Shown: one piece after another, positions 9,930 through 21,260 of the stretch
Layout of the letters: the number at the start of each line of letters is the position of its first letter
How positions within the stretch are numbered: position 1 is the stretch's first letter
Assembly: GCF_036323735.1 (NCBI RefSeq)
Contig: NC_086036.1
Coordinates: forward strand, 43,275,550 to 43,339,549
Length of the DNA stretch: 64,000 nucleotides
Direction: 5' to 3'
From: Rattus norvegicus
Lineage: Eukaryota > Chordata > Mammalia > Rodentia > Muridae
The notes under the pieces: model-generated
What the model saw: only the letters and a program-made list of their open reading frames with translations
Database searches by the model: none
Told to the model about the DNA's origin: nothing
Position numbers and translations under genes: made by a program

Positions 9930-12000
9930 CTTATCAATGAGTACATACCATTCATGTACCATGAGTACATACCATGAGTACATTTCTGTGATTGGGTTAC
10001 CTCACTCAGGATGATATTTTCCAGTTCCATCCATTTGCCTATGAATAACATAAAGTCATGGTTCTTGATAGCTAAGTAGTATTCCATTGTGTAGACATAC
10101 CACATTTTCTGTGTCCATTCCTCTGTTAAAGGGCATCTGGGTTCTTTCCAGCTTCTGGCTATTATAAACAAGGCTGCTATGAACATAGTGGAGCATGTGC
10201 CTCTGTTATATGTTAGGGCATCTTTTGGGTATATGCCCAGGAATGGTATTACTGGGAACTCAGCTAGTAGGATGTACAGTTTTCTTAGGAACCTCCAAAC
10301 AGATTTCCAGAATGGTTGTACCAGTCTGCCATTCCACCAGCAATGGAGGAGCGTTCCTCTTTCCTCACATCCTCACCAGCATCTGCTGTCACCAGAGTTT
10401 TGGACCTTAGCCATTCTGAATGGTGTGAGGTGGAATCTCAGGGTTGTTTTGATTTGCACTTCCCTAATGACTAAAGATGTTGAACATTTCTTTAGGTGCT
10501 TCTCAGCCTTTCGGCATTCCTCAGCTGTGAATTCTTTGTTTAGCTCTGAACCACATTTTTTAATAGGGTTATTTGTCTCCCTGCAGTCTAACTTCATGAG
10601 TTCTTTCTATATTTTGGATATGAGTCCTCTCTCAGTTGGAGGATTGGTAAAGATCTTTTCCCAATCTGTTGGTTGCCATTTTATCCTAACAACAGTGTCC
10701 TTTGCCTTACAGAATTTTTGTAGTTTTATGAGATACCATTTGTCGATTCTTGATCTTAGAGCACAAGCCATTGGTGGTTTGTTCAGGAAGTTTTCTCCAG
10801 TGCCCATGTGTTCAAGATTCTTCCCCAATTTTTCTTCTATTAGTTTGAGTGTATCTGGTTTGATGTGGAGGTCCTTGATCTACTTGGACTTAAGCTTTTA
10901 CAGGGTGATAAGCATGGATTGATTTGCATTCTTCTACATGCTGACCTCCAGTTGAACCAGCACCATTTGCTGAAAATGTTATCTACCGAAAAACCATCGG
11001 ATGGTTTTGGCTCCTTTGTCAAAAATCAAGTGACCATAGGTGTCTGGGTTCATTTTTGGGTCTTCAATTCTTTTCCACTTGTCTAACCTGCCTATCTCTG
11101 TACAAATACCATGCAGTTTTTATCACTATTGCTCTGTAATACTGCTTGAGTTCAGGGATAGTGATTCCCCCAGAAGTCCTTTTATTGTTGAGGATAGTTT
11201 TAGTGATCCTGGGTTTTTTGTTATTCCAGATGAATTTGCAAATTGTTCTGTCTTTATCTATGAAAAATTGAGTCGGAAATTTGATGGGAATTGCATTGAA
11301 TCTGTAGATCACTTTTGGTAAAATGACCATTTTTACTATATTAATCCTGCCAATCCATGAGCATCAGAGATTTTTCCATCTTCTGAGAACTTCTTCAGTT
11401 TCTTTCTTCAGACGCTTGAAGTTCTTATTGTACAGATCTTTCACTTGCTTGGTTAAAGTCACACCGAGGTATTTTATATCATTTGGGACTATTATGAAAC
11501 GTGTTGTTTCCCTGATTTCTTTCTTGACTTGTTTCTCTTTTGTGTAGAGGAAGGCTACTGATTTGTTTGAGTTAATTTTATACCCAGCCACTTTGCTGAA
11601 GGTGTTTATCAGGTCTAGTAGTTCTCTGGTGGAACTTTTGGGATTACTTAAATACACTATCATATCATCTGCAAATAGTGATATTTTGACTTCTTCCTTT
11701 CCAATCTGTATCCCTTTGACCTCCTTTTGTTGTCTGATTGTTCTGGCTAGGACTTAGAGAACTATATTGAATAAGTAGGGAGAGAGTGGGCATCCTTGTC
11801 TAGTACCTGATTTTAGTGGGATTGCTTCAAGTTTCTCTCCATTTAGTTTAATGTTAGCTACTGGTTTGCTGTATCTGGCTTTTACTAGGTTTTATTATGG
11901 GCCTTGAATTCCTTTTATTTCCAGGATTTTTATCATGAAGGGGCGTTTAACTTTGTCAAATGCTTTCTCAGTATCTGATGAAATGATCATGTAGTTTTTA
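9930..12000 (-). pseudogene. LINE-1 ORF2 C-terminal half relic
   Basis: Minus-strand fragments spell the ORF2 second half in order: reverse-transcriptase core remnants near 11990-11650, a 99-codon segment at 11663-11364 with 'SNKSVAFLYTKEKQ', an 88-codon thumb piece at 11330-11064 with 'WNNKKPRITKTILNNKRTSG', and C-terminal blocks at 11022-10840, 10828-10607 and 10597-10373, ending with 'EEWTQKMWYVYTMEYYLAIK' at 10186-9920. Frames change repeatedly and stops intervene. The upstream part, including the endonuclease, is deleted, so this cannot encode a working ORF2p. Confidence 0.85.
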
Positions 12001-12546
12001 TCTTAGGTGTGATCTTCTCATTGTGTCCTTGATTTCCTTTATGTTTTGTGCCAGTAGCTTTTTCTGCTTTACATTATCTTTGACAGTTGTGTCGATGATT
12101 TCTATGAAATCTTCTGCTCCTGAGATTCTCTTTTCTATCTCTTGCATTCTGTTGTCGATGCTTGTATCTTTGGCTCCTTGTCTCTTCCTTTGGTTTTCTA
12201 TATCCACGGTTGTCTCCCTTTGTGCTTCCTTTATTGCTTCTATTTCCATTTTTAATTCCTTCTCCTGTTTGATTGTGTTTTCCTGGAATTCTTTCAGGGA
12301 TTTTTGTGATTCCTCTCTATAGGCTTCTACTTGTTTATTTATGTTTTCCTGTGTTTCTCTAAGGGAGTTCTTTATGTCTTTCTTAAAGTCCTCCATCATC
12401 ATGTTCAAATGTGATTTTAAATCTAGATCTTGCTTTTCTGGTGTGTTTGGATATTCAGTGTTTGCTTTGGTGGGAGAATTGGGCTCCGATGATTCCATGT
12501 AGTCTTGGTTTCTGTTGCTTGGGTTCCTGTGCTTGCCTCTCGCCAT
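11998..12546 (-). pseudogene. LINE-1 ORF1 N-terminal fragment, truncated by internal deletion
   Basis: This is an open frame of 182 codons starting 'MARGKHRNPSNRNQDYM', the same start as the 402-codon ORF1 at 60367. In intact L1, ORF1p is a trimeric RNA-binding chaperone: N-terminal region, long coiled coil, RRM and C-terminal domain. Only the N-terminal part and the coiled coil remain. The frame ends a few codons past the deletion junction at about 12000, so the RRM and C-terminal domains are gone. The coiled coil has just one copy of the 22-residue 'QKSLKEFQEN' type unit, whereas the 60-kb copy has about three. Confidence 0.88.
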
Positions 12547-13286
12547 CAGATTATCTCTAGTGTTACTTTGTTCTGCTATTTCTGACAGTGGCTAGACCGT
12601 CCTATAGGCCTGTGTGTCAGGAGTGCTGTAGACCTGTTTTCCTGTTTTCTTTCAGCCAGTTATGGGAACAGAGTGTTCTGCTTTCAGGCATGTAGTCTTT
12701 CTGTCTACTGGTCTTCCGCTGTTATTGTCAGTGTGTTTCCTGAGTTCACCAGGCAGGTCACTTGGAGCAGAAAGTTGGTCTTACCTCTGGTTTCAGGACT
12801 GAAGTCACTCCTTGGAGCCAGGTTTCAGCTCTCCATGAGGGCAGCAACCAGAAGGGCCTGCCCCTCCTTTCCTCGGGTCCCTGTGCATAGGGGGCTCAGA
12901 TGGCACGAGGCATTTTCCTCTAGAGTCAGAAATATGGGCAGAGAGTAGTCTCCTCTGGCTTCCCAGGTGTGTCTTCCCCTCTTCAGGTTTAGCTCTCCCT
13001 CCCATGGGATTTGGGTGTAGGGAGTTGTTTGACCGGGTCCCTTCGGATCAGGATGGTGTCTGGACCAGAGTGATGAGTTCCCCTATTTTCCTGTTCCCAG
13101 AGGCCCTATATAGTTTCCACTTGGGCCAGGGATGTTGGCAATGGTGGGCAGTACTGGCGGTCTTCCTGTCCTGCAGTCTCAGGAGTACCTACCTGTCTGG
13201 GCAATTAATTCTCTCTCTCATGGGGTTTGGGAGCAGGGAGCTGTGGTCCAGGATCAGAGAAATTTGGGCCCCAGCTAGAAACCACA
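12547..13286 (-). promoter_or_regulatory. LINE-1 5' UTR (sense promoter region), decayed
   Basis: Lies immediately upstream of ORF1 and aligns by eye with 60368-60831 ('ctagtgttactttgttctgc', 'gtcaggagtgctgtagacct', 'tgagttcaccaggcag'). It extends about 280 bp further 5' than the 60-kb copy. Rodent L1 5' UTRs carry internal Pol II promoter activity. Here many CpGs of the other copy are TG or CA, consistent with methylation decay. Confidence 0.75.
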
Positions 13287-13297
13287 TTTCTACCAAT
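13287..13297 (+). repeat. Putative target-site duplication, 5' side of L1 (tttctaccaat)
   Basis: Matches 9135-9145 perfectly over 11 bp and immediately follows the last L1 5'-UTR-like sequence. Confidence 0.6.
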
Positions 13298-13347
13298 TTT
13301 TAGAAATAATAGTTTTAAGAAAAGTAAAACAAAATAACAGTTTCATT

Positions 13348-13399
13348 TGTGTGTATCTGAGTGTATGCATGTGTGCATGTGTTTGTGTGCATGTGTGTG

Positions 13400-13432
<33 letters not shown>

Positions 13433-13433
13433 A
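13348..13433. repeat. (TG)n microsatellite, imperfect
   Basis: GT/TG-rich run with a pure stretch at about 13397-13432, interrupted by GCATG variants upstream. Confidence 0.9.
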
Positions 13434-13627
13434 TTAAAGCCAAAGAAGTAGGCTAGAAAGAGTGTCCAGTATGTCAAGAGGTTATCAACAAGTCTTATGG
13501 CCTGAGTTTTATCCCTGGGTCAAACAGATTAACAAATTCTAATCTACATATGCACCACATCCATGACATTCACTAAATAAATACAGTATAGCAAAAGAGT
13601 CAGTAAAACATTTTCTTGATAAAAGTC

Positions 13628-13738
13628 AGTGTGGTGGAGTACACCTCTAGTCTGACACACAAGAACTGAAGCAGGATCATGAATCTGAGGCCAGCCTGGG
13701 TTTCACAGAGATGTCATGTTTCAAGGTTACTAAATGAA
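13628..13738 (+). mobile_element. Diverged B1 SINE
   Basis: 7SL-derived landmarks are recognisable: 'cagtgtggtggagtacacct', then 'gaactgaagcaggatcatga' and 'gaggccagcctgggtttcac'. The sequence is short and much mutated. Confidence 0.7.
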
Positions 13739-13984
13739 GACTGAAGTCAGTGTCATTATTGACTCATAGTTTCCTGTTTATTCCTCTTCATAGTCAATTG
13801 ACCTGGTCCTCTAGCAGTTTAAGGAACTCAGTGTCATTTCAAGCTTTGCTAGGGATTCCCATTTTGTATCCCACGCCATGCACCATAAAGTCACTCGTAT
13901 ATTCTACTTGTCAGTCACATCAGGTTCAGATATTGTGATCTTAGTCACCATTGTGATGACTTTCAGATAGGTGTCTTTTGGAGT
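13739..13984. other. No feature recognised
   Basis: A pyrimidine-leaning stretch. I see no gene or named repeat. Confidence 0.4.
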
Positions 13985-14250
13985 TGATTGGGCACTGGGG
14001 CCATTTATCACAGAAAGGAGATTTATGTCTGCATAAGAACCACTGCCCAAACCCTTTTGTCTCTAAGAATGTGGAAGATACAGTTCAAGAATATACTGTC
14101 AATAAAACAGAAGAAAGGCCCTCTCCAGACCCCAAAGATGCTTTGATTCTAGACTCAGCAGTCATCCATTCATGAGAAATAAAATTCTGTTATTTATAAC
14201 CCACTAATTTGAGTCTATGATATATGTTATTGTAGTATGAATAGATTTAG
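13985..14250 (+). mobile_element. MLT1-like MaLR LTR remnant
   Basis: The 3' part matches the MLT1 pattern: 'ccagaccccaaagatgcttt'-type text, 'gagaaataaaattctgttat', 'tataacccactaatttgagt' and 'attgtagtatgaat'. MLT1 LTRs are ancient, so only the 3' portion is secure. Confidence 0.55.
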
Positions 14251-15236
14251 AACAAATCACATATATCTTCTCCTCTTTATATAGGAGCATATTCTGCCAT
14301 TGAACTCCCTCCAGTAAAATTGGTTAGTTTTAGGAAACGTTTAATAGAGAAACCTGTTTTTGATGTAAAATCATCAATAATTTTTAAAACCTTCACATTA
14401 TTTCTCCGTTGAATCATAATTCAATTTTGTACCTTAACTTGATCAGTACAGGTAATTCAACTACCTCTGTCTTCCATTGTTTGTATGGGTTGTTGCATTG
14501 TGTAGAAAGAAGAATGCAGCTTAGGTGGTATTTTACATATTCTAAGGTCGTGATCATTTTAAGCCTTTAATTAGAGGTAACATGGGAAGGGTAAGGTGGA
14601 AGGCAATTAAACCAGATGTCTGTGGAATGAGTTTGAAATTTTAGTTTCTACCTTCATTTATCAAAAATCATTAATTAACATCTTTTTTATTCACAAACTT
14701 ATTTATTCATTACAGGCATTTACATTTCCTTTATTATCTAGTAGGTGAGGTTCTGGAAACATAATGATCAATAAGATGAACACAGATGTTAAATTTATGT
14801 GTGCATTTTAAAGCTCATTACAGAGTAAAGGAAGGTATTCTATCAGAAATGAACAGCGATCATCTGTAGGTTCTTCCTACAGAAGAACTGTATTTATATA
14901 ATAGCCCTTTACAAAAGTTAGCCAGAAAAACGTCTCAAACTCTAAGACCTTTGAACTATTTGCGAATCAGTCATATAAAATATAACCAGAACATTTTGGG
15001 CAGAGGAACAAGCATGTGGAAGTAGATGTGATAGTGCACATCATGAAATAAGATCTTGAGGAGCTGGGCAATAATAGTATCTTTTATGATTCTGCCAACG
15101 TGATTGGGTTTAGAGATGTCCAGGCATTAGTGAAGCCGACTTTGGAGTTATTCTCACAGGCTTTTTCAGAACATTTTAATTGCACGGAGAAGAACCACCC
15201 TGAATGCATACTAAATTCTTGGGCTGAATAAAAATG
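14251..15236. other. No gene recognised; unassigned
   Basis: AT-rich sequence with no motif, SINE or LINE I can name. Confidence 0.4.
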
Positions 15237-15266
15237 TAACAAACAAACAAACAAACAAAAACAAAC
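15237..15266. repeat. (AAAC)n tract
   Basis: About seven AAAC units. It may be the A-rich tail of an unrecognised retroelement just upstream. Confidence 0.85.
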
Positions 15267-15289
15267 CACAGAAAGCCAGTTTGCTTAAT

Positions 15290-15490
15290 GCCAACATTCA
15301 TCTCTCCCTGCCCCTTTACTGGGCGAACAATGTGAGCAGCCACCCTGAGAATTGTGATACCTCAGCCTTCCCTGCTATAGTGGCCTGTTCCTTTAAACTA
15401 TGAGCAGAAATGAGTCTTTTGTTCTCTCATTGCTTTAGATGAAAGTTTGATACACCGAACAAGGAAAGATACTAATTCACTCTTTCAGGT
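15290..15490 (+). mobile_element. LTR-like dispersed repeat end, family not assigned
   Basis: Shows the pattern 'catctctccctgcc', 'ttcctttaaactatgagcag' and 'ttgttctctcattgcttt', similar in order to the repeats at 40.44-40.86 and 44.15-44.40 kb. These share a phylogenetically old LTR-like layout. Low certainty on the name. Confidence 0.4.
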
Positions 15491-16284
15491 GTTATGAGTA
15501 GATTTGTGTAATCTAGTGTTAGCAGGAATGAAATAGGGTCATAAGAGTAGAAATCAGTTGAAGTAGGGATTTTTGAGAATCGCTAGTAAAGAAAGTGAAG
15601 AGGAGTTGAAAAAGTGACAGCAATGATTATGAGCAGAGTCTCCATAGAAACAACAAAGGAAGGGACAGAAATTACAAGAGTCACTGCAGGCAGAGCCACA
15701 GCTCTGAAGCTGGAAGAGGGCTGGAGTGGAGAAGCCCCAGGAACATCCCAGAGTAAAAGAATATCTCTTAAGTAACAGTATTGAAATACCTGGGGCATAC
15801 TGTCCTGCCCTGACGGTGGAGCATGGTTGGGTTTCTGTGATCAAAATCCAGGGAGTAGTAGCCCTCTACATCTCTATACAGACCAATTAGGAGTCTGAAC
15901 AAAGGCTTAGAAGGGAGACTCTTTCTCTGTTGCATAGGTCAAGGTTGGGGTCAATGGGCCTGGCACCTCAAGAACACCATGTAATTAAGCTTTATAGAAA
16001 TTAAATCTGAGACAGAGATAGTAGATTTCCCATTTCCTCAGAATCTAAAACTTCCTAGTCAATGAGCAGGGATATTTTTCCAAACTGACTTTGAGGAAAC
16101 ACCAGAGGTTAGAGTACTAGAGAATTCCTATGGTTGCAAGTTACTGATTCAGAGACCACCCAGATCTATGTGTTAAAACCCTCAACAAAGTCCTCAAGCC
16201 TTGAATAAGCTGTCCAAAAATCATGAGTTGTTTTTTTTTTAATTTCTTGATAGGACAGTGGCTTTTCTGTCTTCCAAACATTGC
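15491..16284. other. No gene recognised; unassigned
   Basis: Contains short overlapping minus-strand open frames at 15554-15844, but with no recognisable domain and no splice context. I treat it as unassigned intergenic sequence. Confidence 0.4.
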
Positions 16285-16475
16285 AGTTCCTCATGTTCTG
16301 ATGACCTCCAGGCTAAAATTATTTCATTGTTACCCCATAACTGTAATTCTACTAGTGTTATGAATCATTTTGTAAATATTTTTGATTTCAGATAGTCTTA
16401 GGCATCCCCTATGAAAGGGTCATTCAACTCCCAAAGTGGTTGTGACTCCCAGGTTGGGAAACCATTGTGATAGGA
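16285..16475 (-). mobile_element. URR1-type non-autonomous hAT DNA transposon, reverse
   Basis: The reversed URR1 layout is visible: 'gcagttcctcatgttctgat', 'aaattatttcattgttaccc', 'tgtaattctactagtgttat', then 'atgaaagggtcattcaactc' and 'cccaggttgggaaacca'. The plus-strand copy at 37.68 kb is its mirror. Confidence 0.75.
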
Positions 16476-17384
16476 CTTCAGCTTAGATGAAGTTTAGAAG
16501 ACAGCAACACTGAGATGAAGAAAAACCATTTGTTGGTTCTAGCTATCAAATAGTTTAGAAACACAAACAAGATCTTATGGTGCCAGGAACCTGTTATAAG
16601 AAACCAGTGGAATTTTAGGGTGTGATTCCCATGGACCACGTGACAATATTTTATCATGAAGATTATGACCAAATCTAGAAGAACAAATCAACTTTATCTG
16701 AGGTTTGTTGCATATTATTCATGTTTCAATTCCCAGAGACTGGCAGCTATCTTACTGCACTGTACTCTTGAGGAAATAACAAAGGGAAAATGCACTGTGG
16801 TGGTTTATGGTGTCAAAGTCTTCAATTCTACTAGTTAACAGCGATAGTTACTTCCCATCCATTAATTTAGCCTATGGGTATTTTGTACTTAAAAAAAAAA
16901 AAAGGTCTGTTGTCACATTGAATTCTGTCACACAATGGAACAAAGTAATATGCATATGTGTGTATAGAGACAGAGATACACATATTGTTTAAAAACAAAG
17001 AAAAATATAACAACAATTTATCAATAGTCCTTAAGCAATGTTATTTTCTTTCCTTGATAAATATACTGCAATTAAATTTCCAACTCTGGACAGTTTTTTC
17101 TGATAATGTAGGATCATAGGTGATTTATGGCTATGATTACAATGCATGGTAAAATATTCCTTTTAATTTCGTCAGTGTAATAAACTATTTTTAGAGGTAT
17201 ATATTGAGCCAAAGATGAGGTGTGCTGGCAATGATCTGACAGCTTTCATACATTACTGGATTAATTGCCCAGTAGAGATAGCTTCCAATATAAAGGAGTA
17301 TTTTCACAGATTTAGAACTGGAGAAAAAGTTCTGAGTTTTGGAGAGTTCGAGCTATCGGCAACCTCAGAATGGAGTTACAGTAC
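16476..17384. other. No gene recognised; unassigned AT-rich sequence
   Basis: No SINE, LINE or coding signal recognised. There is a 12-13 nt A run near 16891. Confidence 0.4.
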
Positions 17385-17762
17385 TGTGGTGGTTTGAATG
17401 AGACTTCATCGATGCGCTCATATATTTGAATATTAGGTCCTTTATTGGTGGAACTGAGGGAATGATTAGAAGGTGTGCCCTTTTTGAAGAATGTATTTCA
17501 CTGAGATGGATTTGAGGTTTCAAAAACCCACACTGTTCCCAGTTTGTGCCCTGTCTCTCTCTCTGCTTTGTGGTTATTGACTCAGTATGTGAGGTAGCTG
17601 GATCTACTGCTCTAATGCTGTGCCTGCCTGTCTGCTCCCATACTCCCTGCCATGGGGTCATGGACCCTAGTCTTAAACTATGATCTCCCAATGAACTCTT
17701 TTTTTCTATAAGTTGCCTTGGTCATGGTATCTTATCATAGCAATTAAAAAGTAACTAAGACA
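17385..17762 (+). mobile_element. Solitary MaLR LTR (MT/ORR1 group, probably MTD-like)
   Basis: The 378-bp unit begins 'tgtggtggtttgaatgagac' and ends 'aaagtaactaagaca', giving TG...CA LTR ends. Internal text 'tttgaggtttcaaaaaccca', 'atgaactctttttttctata' and 'agttgccttggtcatggtat' fits rodent MaLR LTRs. I found no matching 5-bp flanking duplication. No internal retroviral genes are attached. Confidence 0.75.
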
Positions 17763-19565
17763 TAGGTAACACTGGCCCAAAGTACACAAGTGTCACCTTA
17801 TTAAGTTCTTTCTTTCTCCTCTTAACATCAAATTGCTTTATTTCCATCTGGTTTATAGGTTAAGACATTGATCTTCAGGGCTTCAATAATGTATCCCACA
17901 ACACTGCAGCAACAGAAGTAGAATCTATATAGTCTGAGCCAAAAGTCATATGTCTATTCCAAAGAAAAATTAGTAAGTTCTCAAAGAGCCCATCAAACAA
18001 CTTAGGACCATGCTAGAGGCCCAGCTTGCTAAACAGAGGAACAGGTAAAATCACCACCATCTGTCAGCTGCAGGGCTTCAATATAAAGCACAGTGAGCAG
18101 ATGCCTAGGGTATCTAGCTAATGAAATGCTATGCAGGTTTATAAGATGAGTAATCAGTGCCTGGGTGTTCTGAGTCTGAACCTTGGGTTTTCCATGAATT
18201 AAAACTGATGTGCCAGCTATAAAAATGTACTCTCTAGATCTTCAACTATAGAGGGTGCAGTTCATCAAGCATGGCTAGCTACATAATTTACAGGGACATA
18301 TTTGAAATGGAAATGTAGTGACCTTTGATGAAAGGGTAGAGGAAAAATGTGTTGTTAATATAACTTTACTTTTTTTCCTGTAGTTCCTTTTTGACGTGTC
18401 ATGGTGATTTTAAAAATAACAGTTAATGCTCTGAGTACATATAAATTAAAATATTAAATGTTTGGTTTAAATCATATCATTAATTTTTATGCTGTGAAAT
18501 AGTGGCAATAAATATGAGTATTTTACTTATCTGTAGGACCTCTGAGTTACACAGTTCATACTTGAAAGCTTATGCATGCATATGTACACTGTTCTTGCTA
18601 GAAAAATTGAAGTGCTACAAATGTAAGTTACAGTTTTTATTACATCCTCACAACATTCTCTTCCTTCTACTTCTTCAAGGAAAAGAAGTGCCAGAGTAGT
18701 AGTAGATATTATGTTTTCTATCCAGGGCATTGTTTTCTGTAAAGAAGATTGGTTAATATACCAAAAAAATACAAAGAAAAAAAAACAAAAACAAAAACCA
18801 GCAACAACAAGAACAAAAAACGAAGGGGTGAGGTATTTCTTTGCTACTTTCTATTTCCTAAGATCTATTGCCTTCTTTCATGTGTGTGCATATGTGTAGA
18901 CATTTCACAATAAGAATTTTGTGATTTGGTTATTCCACTGATATATCAAACAAAAGCCATCAGACTGGTGAAATATTATAGTAATTTAAGTTCTAGTTAG
19001 CTGTCTCTTTACCACCTCAGTTGTAGCCAAATCAAACTTACCTGACACAGATGAAATGTGGTAGATTTTAGGTGACGTTTACAGTTGGAATGGTACTATC
19101 TCTTGAGTGTGGGATAATAATATTTTTGGTAAAGGCTAGATCACTAACCTGTTTGATGTATGCACTATTTTTTTTTCAAATAGAAAAGTATTGGAAACAA
19201 TTTGTGCAACTAAAAGTAATATTACTTGGCAAGTTTGATCTAGGGTTTTGTTAATACTAGTTCAGTCTTACAATATGGTTCAAGAAATCTCAGATGCGTG
19301 ATTATGTCTCCAAAATGTATACGACTTAACACCTTAATGACCCCAGGCCTGTTGGGCAAAATGAGCAAAAGGAATCAGGTAGAAGCATTGGTAAGTAGCA
19401 TATACAGCAAGACATGTACAATGAGAAAAGTAAAATAAGAAAACTCAAAGAATAACACATGAGGGAAAACATATAGTCTAGAAATTTAGATATGATCAGG
19501 ACTGCTAGCTTGTCTCAGACTTAAGGCAAGAAAGGGTATTATAGAAATTCTAAGCCAATGTGAAA
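17763..19565. other. No gene recognised; unassigned
   Basis: AT-rich sequence with an A-rich simple stretch at 18762-18822. Short open frames lack domains. Confidence 0.4.
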
Positions 19566-19858
19566 TTGTTTGAATGAGAACTCCTTTTAGGATCATATAT
19601 TTATTTGAACATTTAGTCACCAGGGAGTGGAACTATGTAGAAAGGATTAGGAGGAGTGGCATCTGTCTTTCTCTGTCTCTGTCTTTGTCTCTGTCTCTGT
19701 CTCTCCAGATGTCTCTCTATCACCATGCCTATCCTGCCATGATAATGTATGAAATCTCTAAAATTATAAGCAAATCTCCAATTAAATGCTTTCTTTTATA
19801 GGTTTTGCCATGGTCGTCGTATCATGTCTCTTTATAGTAATAGAGCAGGAACTAAGAT
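19566..19858 (+). mobile_element. Second MaLR LTR (MTD-like), diverged
   Basis: Shares 'gtttgaatgagaactcc', 'catatatttatttgaacatt', 'aattaaatgctttcttttat' and 'ggaactaagatatta' with the LTR at 17385-17762 and lies in the same orientation. A (TCTGTC)n tract at 19661-19705 has expanded inside it. Confidence 0.7.
19661..19705. repeat. (TCTGTC)n/(TCTC)n simple repeat
   Basis: Pyrimidine-rich short-period run inside the LTR. Confidence 0.85.
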
Positions 19859-20184
19859 ATTAGGATAGAAGATATTCGTCTATTTGCTTAAGTGATTGAG
19901 CAAGTACTGGGTACTGTGATGTTATAAGTGTTATTAGGGGTAAATTGCACAGCATGGAGTTTGAGATATTCCTCTATGGGGCATGCAGGCAATGCTGGGC
20001 AATAAATACATAAATATGTGATTTTTGAGAAACAATTCTTGGGTTTTTCCTTTTCCTTTTTCTTTTTTAGAAAGTAGCAAGAAAATAATGAACAAACAAA
20101 CATAAAACCTCCCCAATGAGTCATCCTGTTCCGTGCTATAGGAATACACTGTGTGATACATTGTGTGTGAAAAAAATAATTGCT

Positions 20185-20510
20185 TGTAGTGATTAATTTC
20201 ATGTGTCAACTTGCCTGTTGTAGGGAATATTCAGACTGACATGGCATTATTTTAGTTTACCTGTAAAGCTACAATTGGAAGAACTAATTAGCATTCAAAT
20301 CACAGACCTAGTAAAGATCGCCCTCACAAATGTGAGATGGTGTCTTCCAATTTGTTGAGAGCCTTCACTGAACAGAAATGTCGTGTAATAGTAAATTTGT
20401 TCTCTACTTGAGGTCTGGGATATTATTCTCCTTCCTTTATCCACAGATATTTCTGGTTCACAGGGCTTAACAGTTTCAATTAAGACTCACAACCTTCATT
20501 ACGACATTTA
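20185..20510 (+). mobile_element. Ancient mammalian LTR-like repeat, family uncertain
   Basis: Starts 'gtgattaatttcatgtgtca' and continues with 'aactaattagcattcaaatc' and 'cctcacaaatgtgagatggt'. This is a pattern I know from old mammalian interspersed repeats of the ERVL/MaLR era. I cannot fix the subfamily. Confidence 0.45.
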
Positions 20511-20659
20511 CTTTTTTATTGAAATTTAGCCACTTCTTCCTTGGGAAGGATTGTGGAACTATGTGTTTATGTAGGCTACTCTTTAAAAATTAATGTCTTC
20601 CTTCCTTTTTTCATTCCTTCCTCCTTTTTCTCTTTTTTTTGTCTTGTCTGTCTGCCTGC

Positions 20660-21260
20660 CTATTGCGGCGGTAAATAATAAATTAAAATCATGATACCAT
20701 TGCACACTATCGCCAGCACCATAGGGCCACATGGCATCCATGGAGTATTTTTATCTAGTCCCCAAGGCAGGTCACCACCACACCAGTTCTATACAGAGAC
20801 CTCCTATCTCATAGCTCTCTTGTTGTGGACTCTGCTCACATTCCCTGCATCTGCCCCCTGTTGTTAGAGTCACAATTCCCAGTAACCCTTTACAATCAAA
20901 ACTCAATAAGATTGTAATTTATCAATCAGATTTATATCAGTAAATTTTTCCTCCACAAAACGTTCGCACAATAAACTTACAATCCATTGATAATGATATG
21001 AGCTGCCCATCTAGATAACACAAATTGTCCTGTAATAATCCATCCCTTATAGGATTTTCATAGCTACCTGTGGCCATTTAAATCCCACACAGATCTGGGT
21101 CATCCTTCTCTGTCTCCATCTTGGTTCTTCTTCCTCTTTCCTTCTCTCCTCTCTTCAAAACTCTGTGTCAGCCTTACTTTTTCACTGCTCAATCACAGGC
21201 CTTGTCTTAGCTTGTGCGTACCATCACCTGCATATAGATAACAATCACACCTGTCTGTAA
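20660..21260 (-). mobile_element. Rodent dispersed repeat, copy A (RMER-like, family uncertain)
   Basis: The stretch shares an ordered set of blocks with 48.06-48.35 kb: 'aataaacttacaatccattg', 'gcccatctagataaca', 'tctccatcttggttcttct' and 'ctgctcaatcaca'. The orientation is guessed from a reversed poly(A)-type layout. Probably an LTR of an old rodent endogenous retrovirus; no internal genes. Confidence 0.45.

Larger units (their letters stand above)
9181..13286 (-). mobile_element. LINE-1 with 5' UTR and both ends but a large internal deletion
   Basis: Read on the minus strand: 5' UTR (13286-12547), ORF1 start at 12546, then at about 12000 an abrupt join to mid ORF2, and on through the ORF2 C-terminus to the L1 3' end (T-rich on the plus strand at 9181-9215). 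Compared with the copy at 54.5-60.8 kb, about 2.4 kb covering the ORF1 C-terminal two-thirds, the endonuclease and the start of the reverse transcriptase is missing. Flanks show an 11-bp duplication. Numerous substitutions and loss of CpGs relative to the 60-kb copy suggest an older age. Confidence 0.9.

Noticed and set aside
10179..10922. Plus-strand open frame of 247 codons
   Set aside because: It is the antisense shadow of the LINE-1 ORF2 C-terminal region on the minus strand; the complementary strand carries the recognised L1 motifs.
17385..19858. Provirus bounded by the two MaLR LTRs at 17.4 and 19.6 kb
   Set aside because: The LTRs are in the same orientation, but they are diverged from each other and the 1.8 kb between them shows no gag/pol-like text that I recognise; two solo insertions are simpler.
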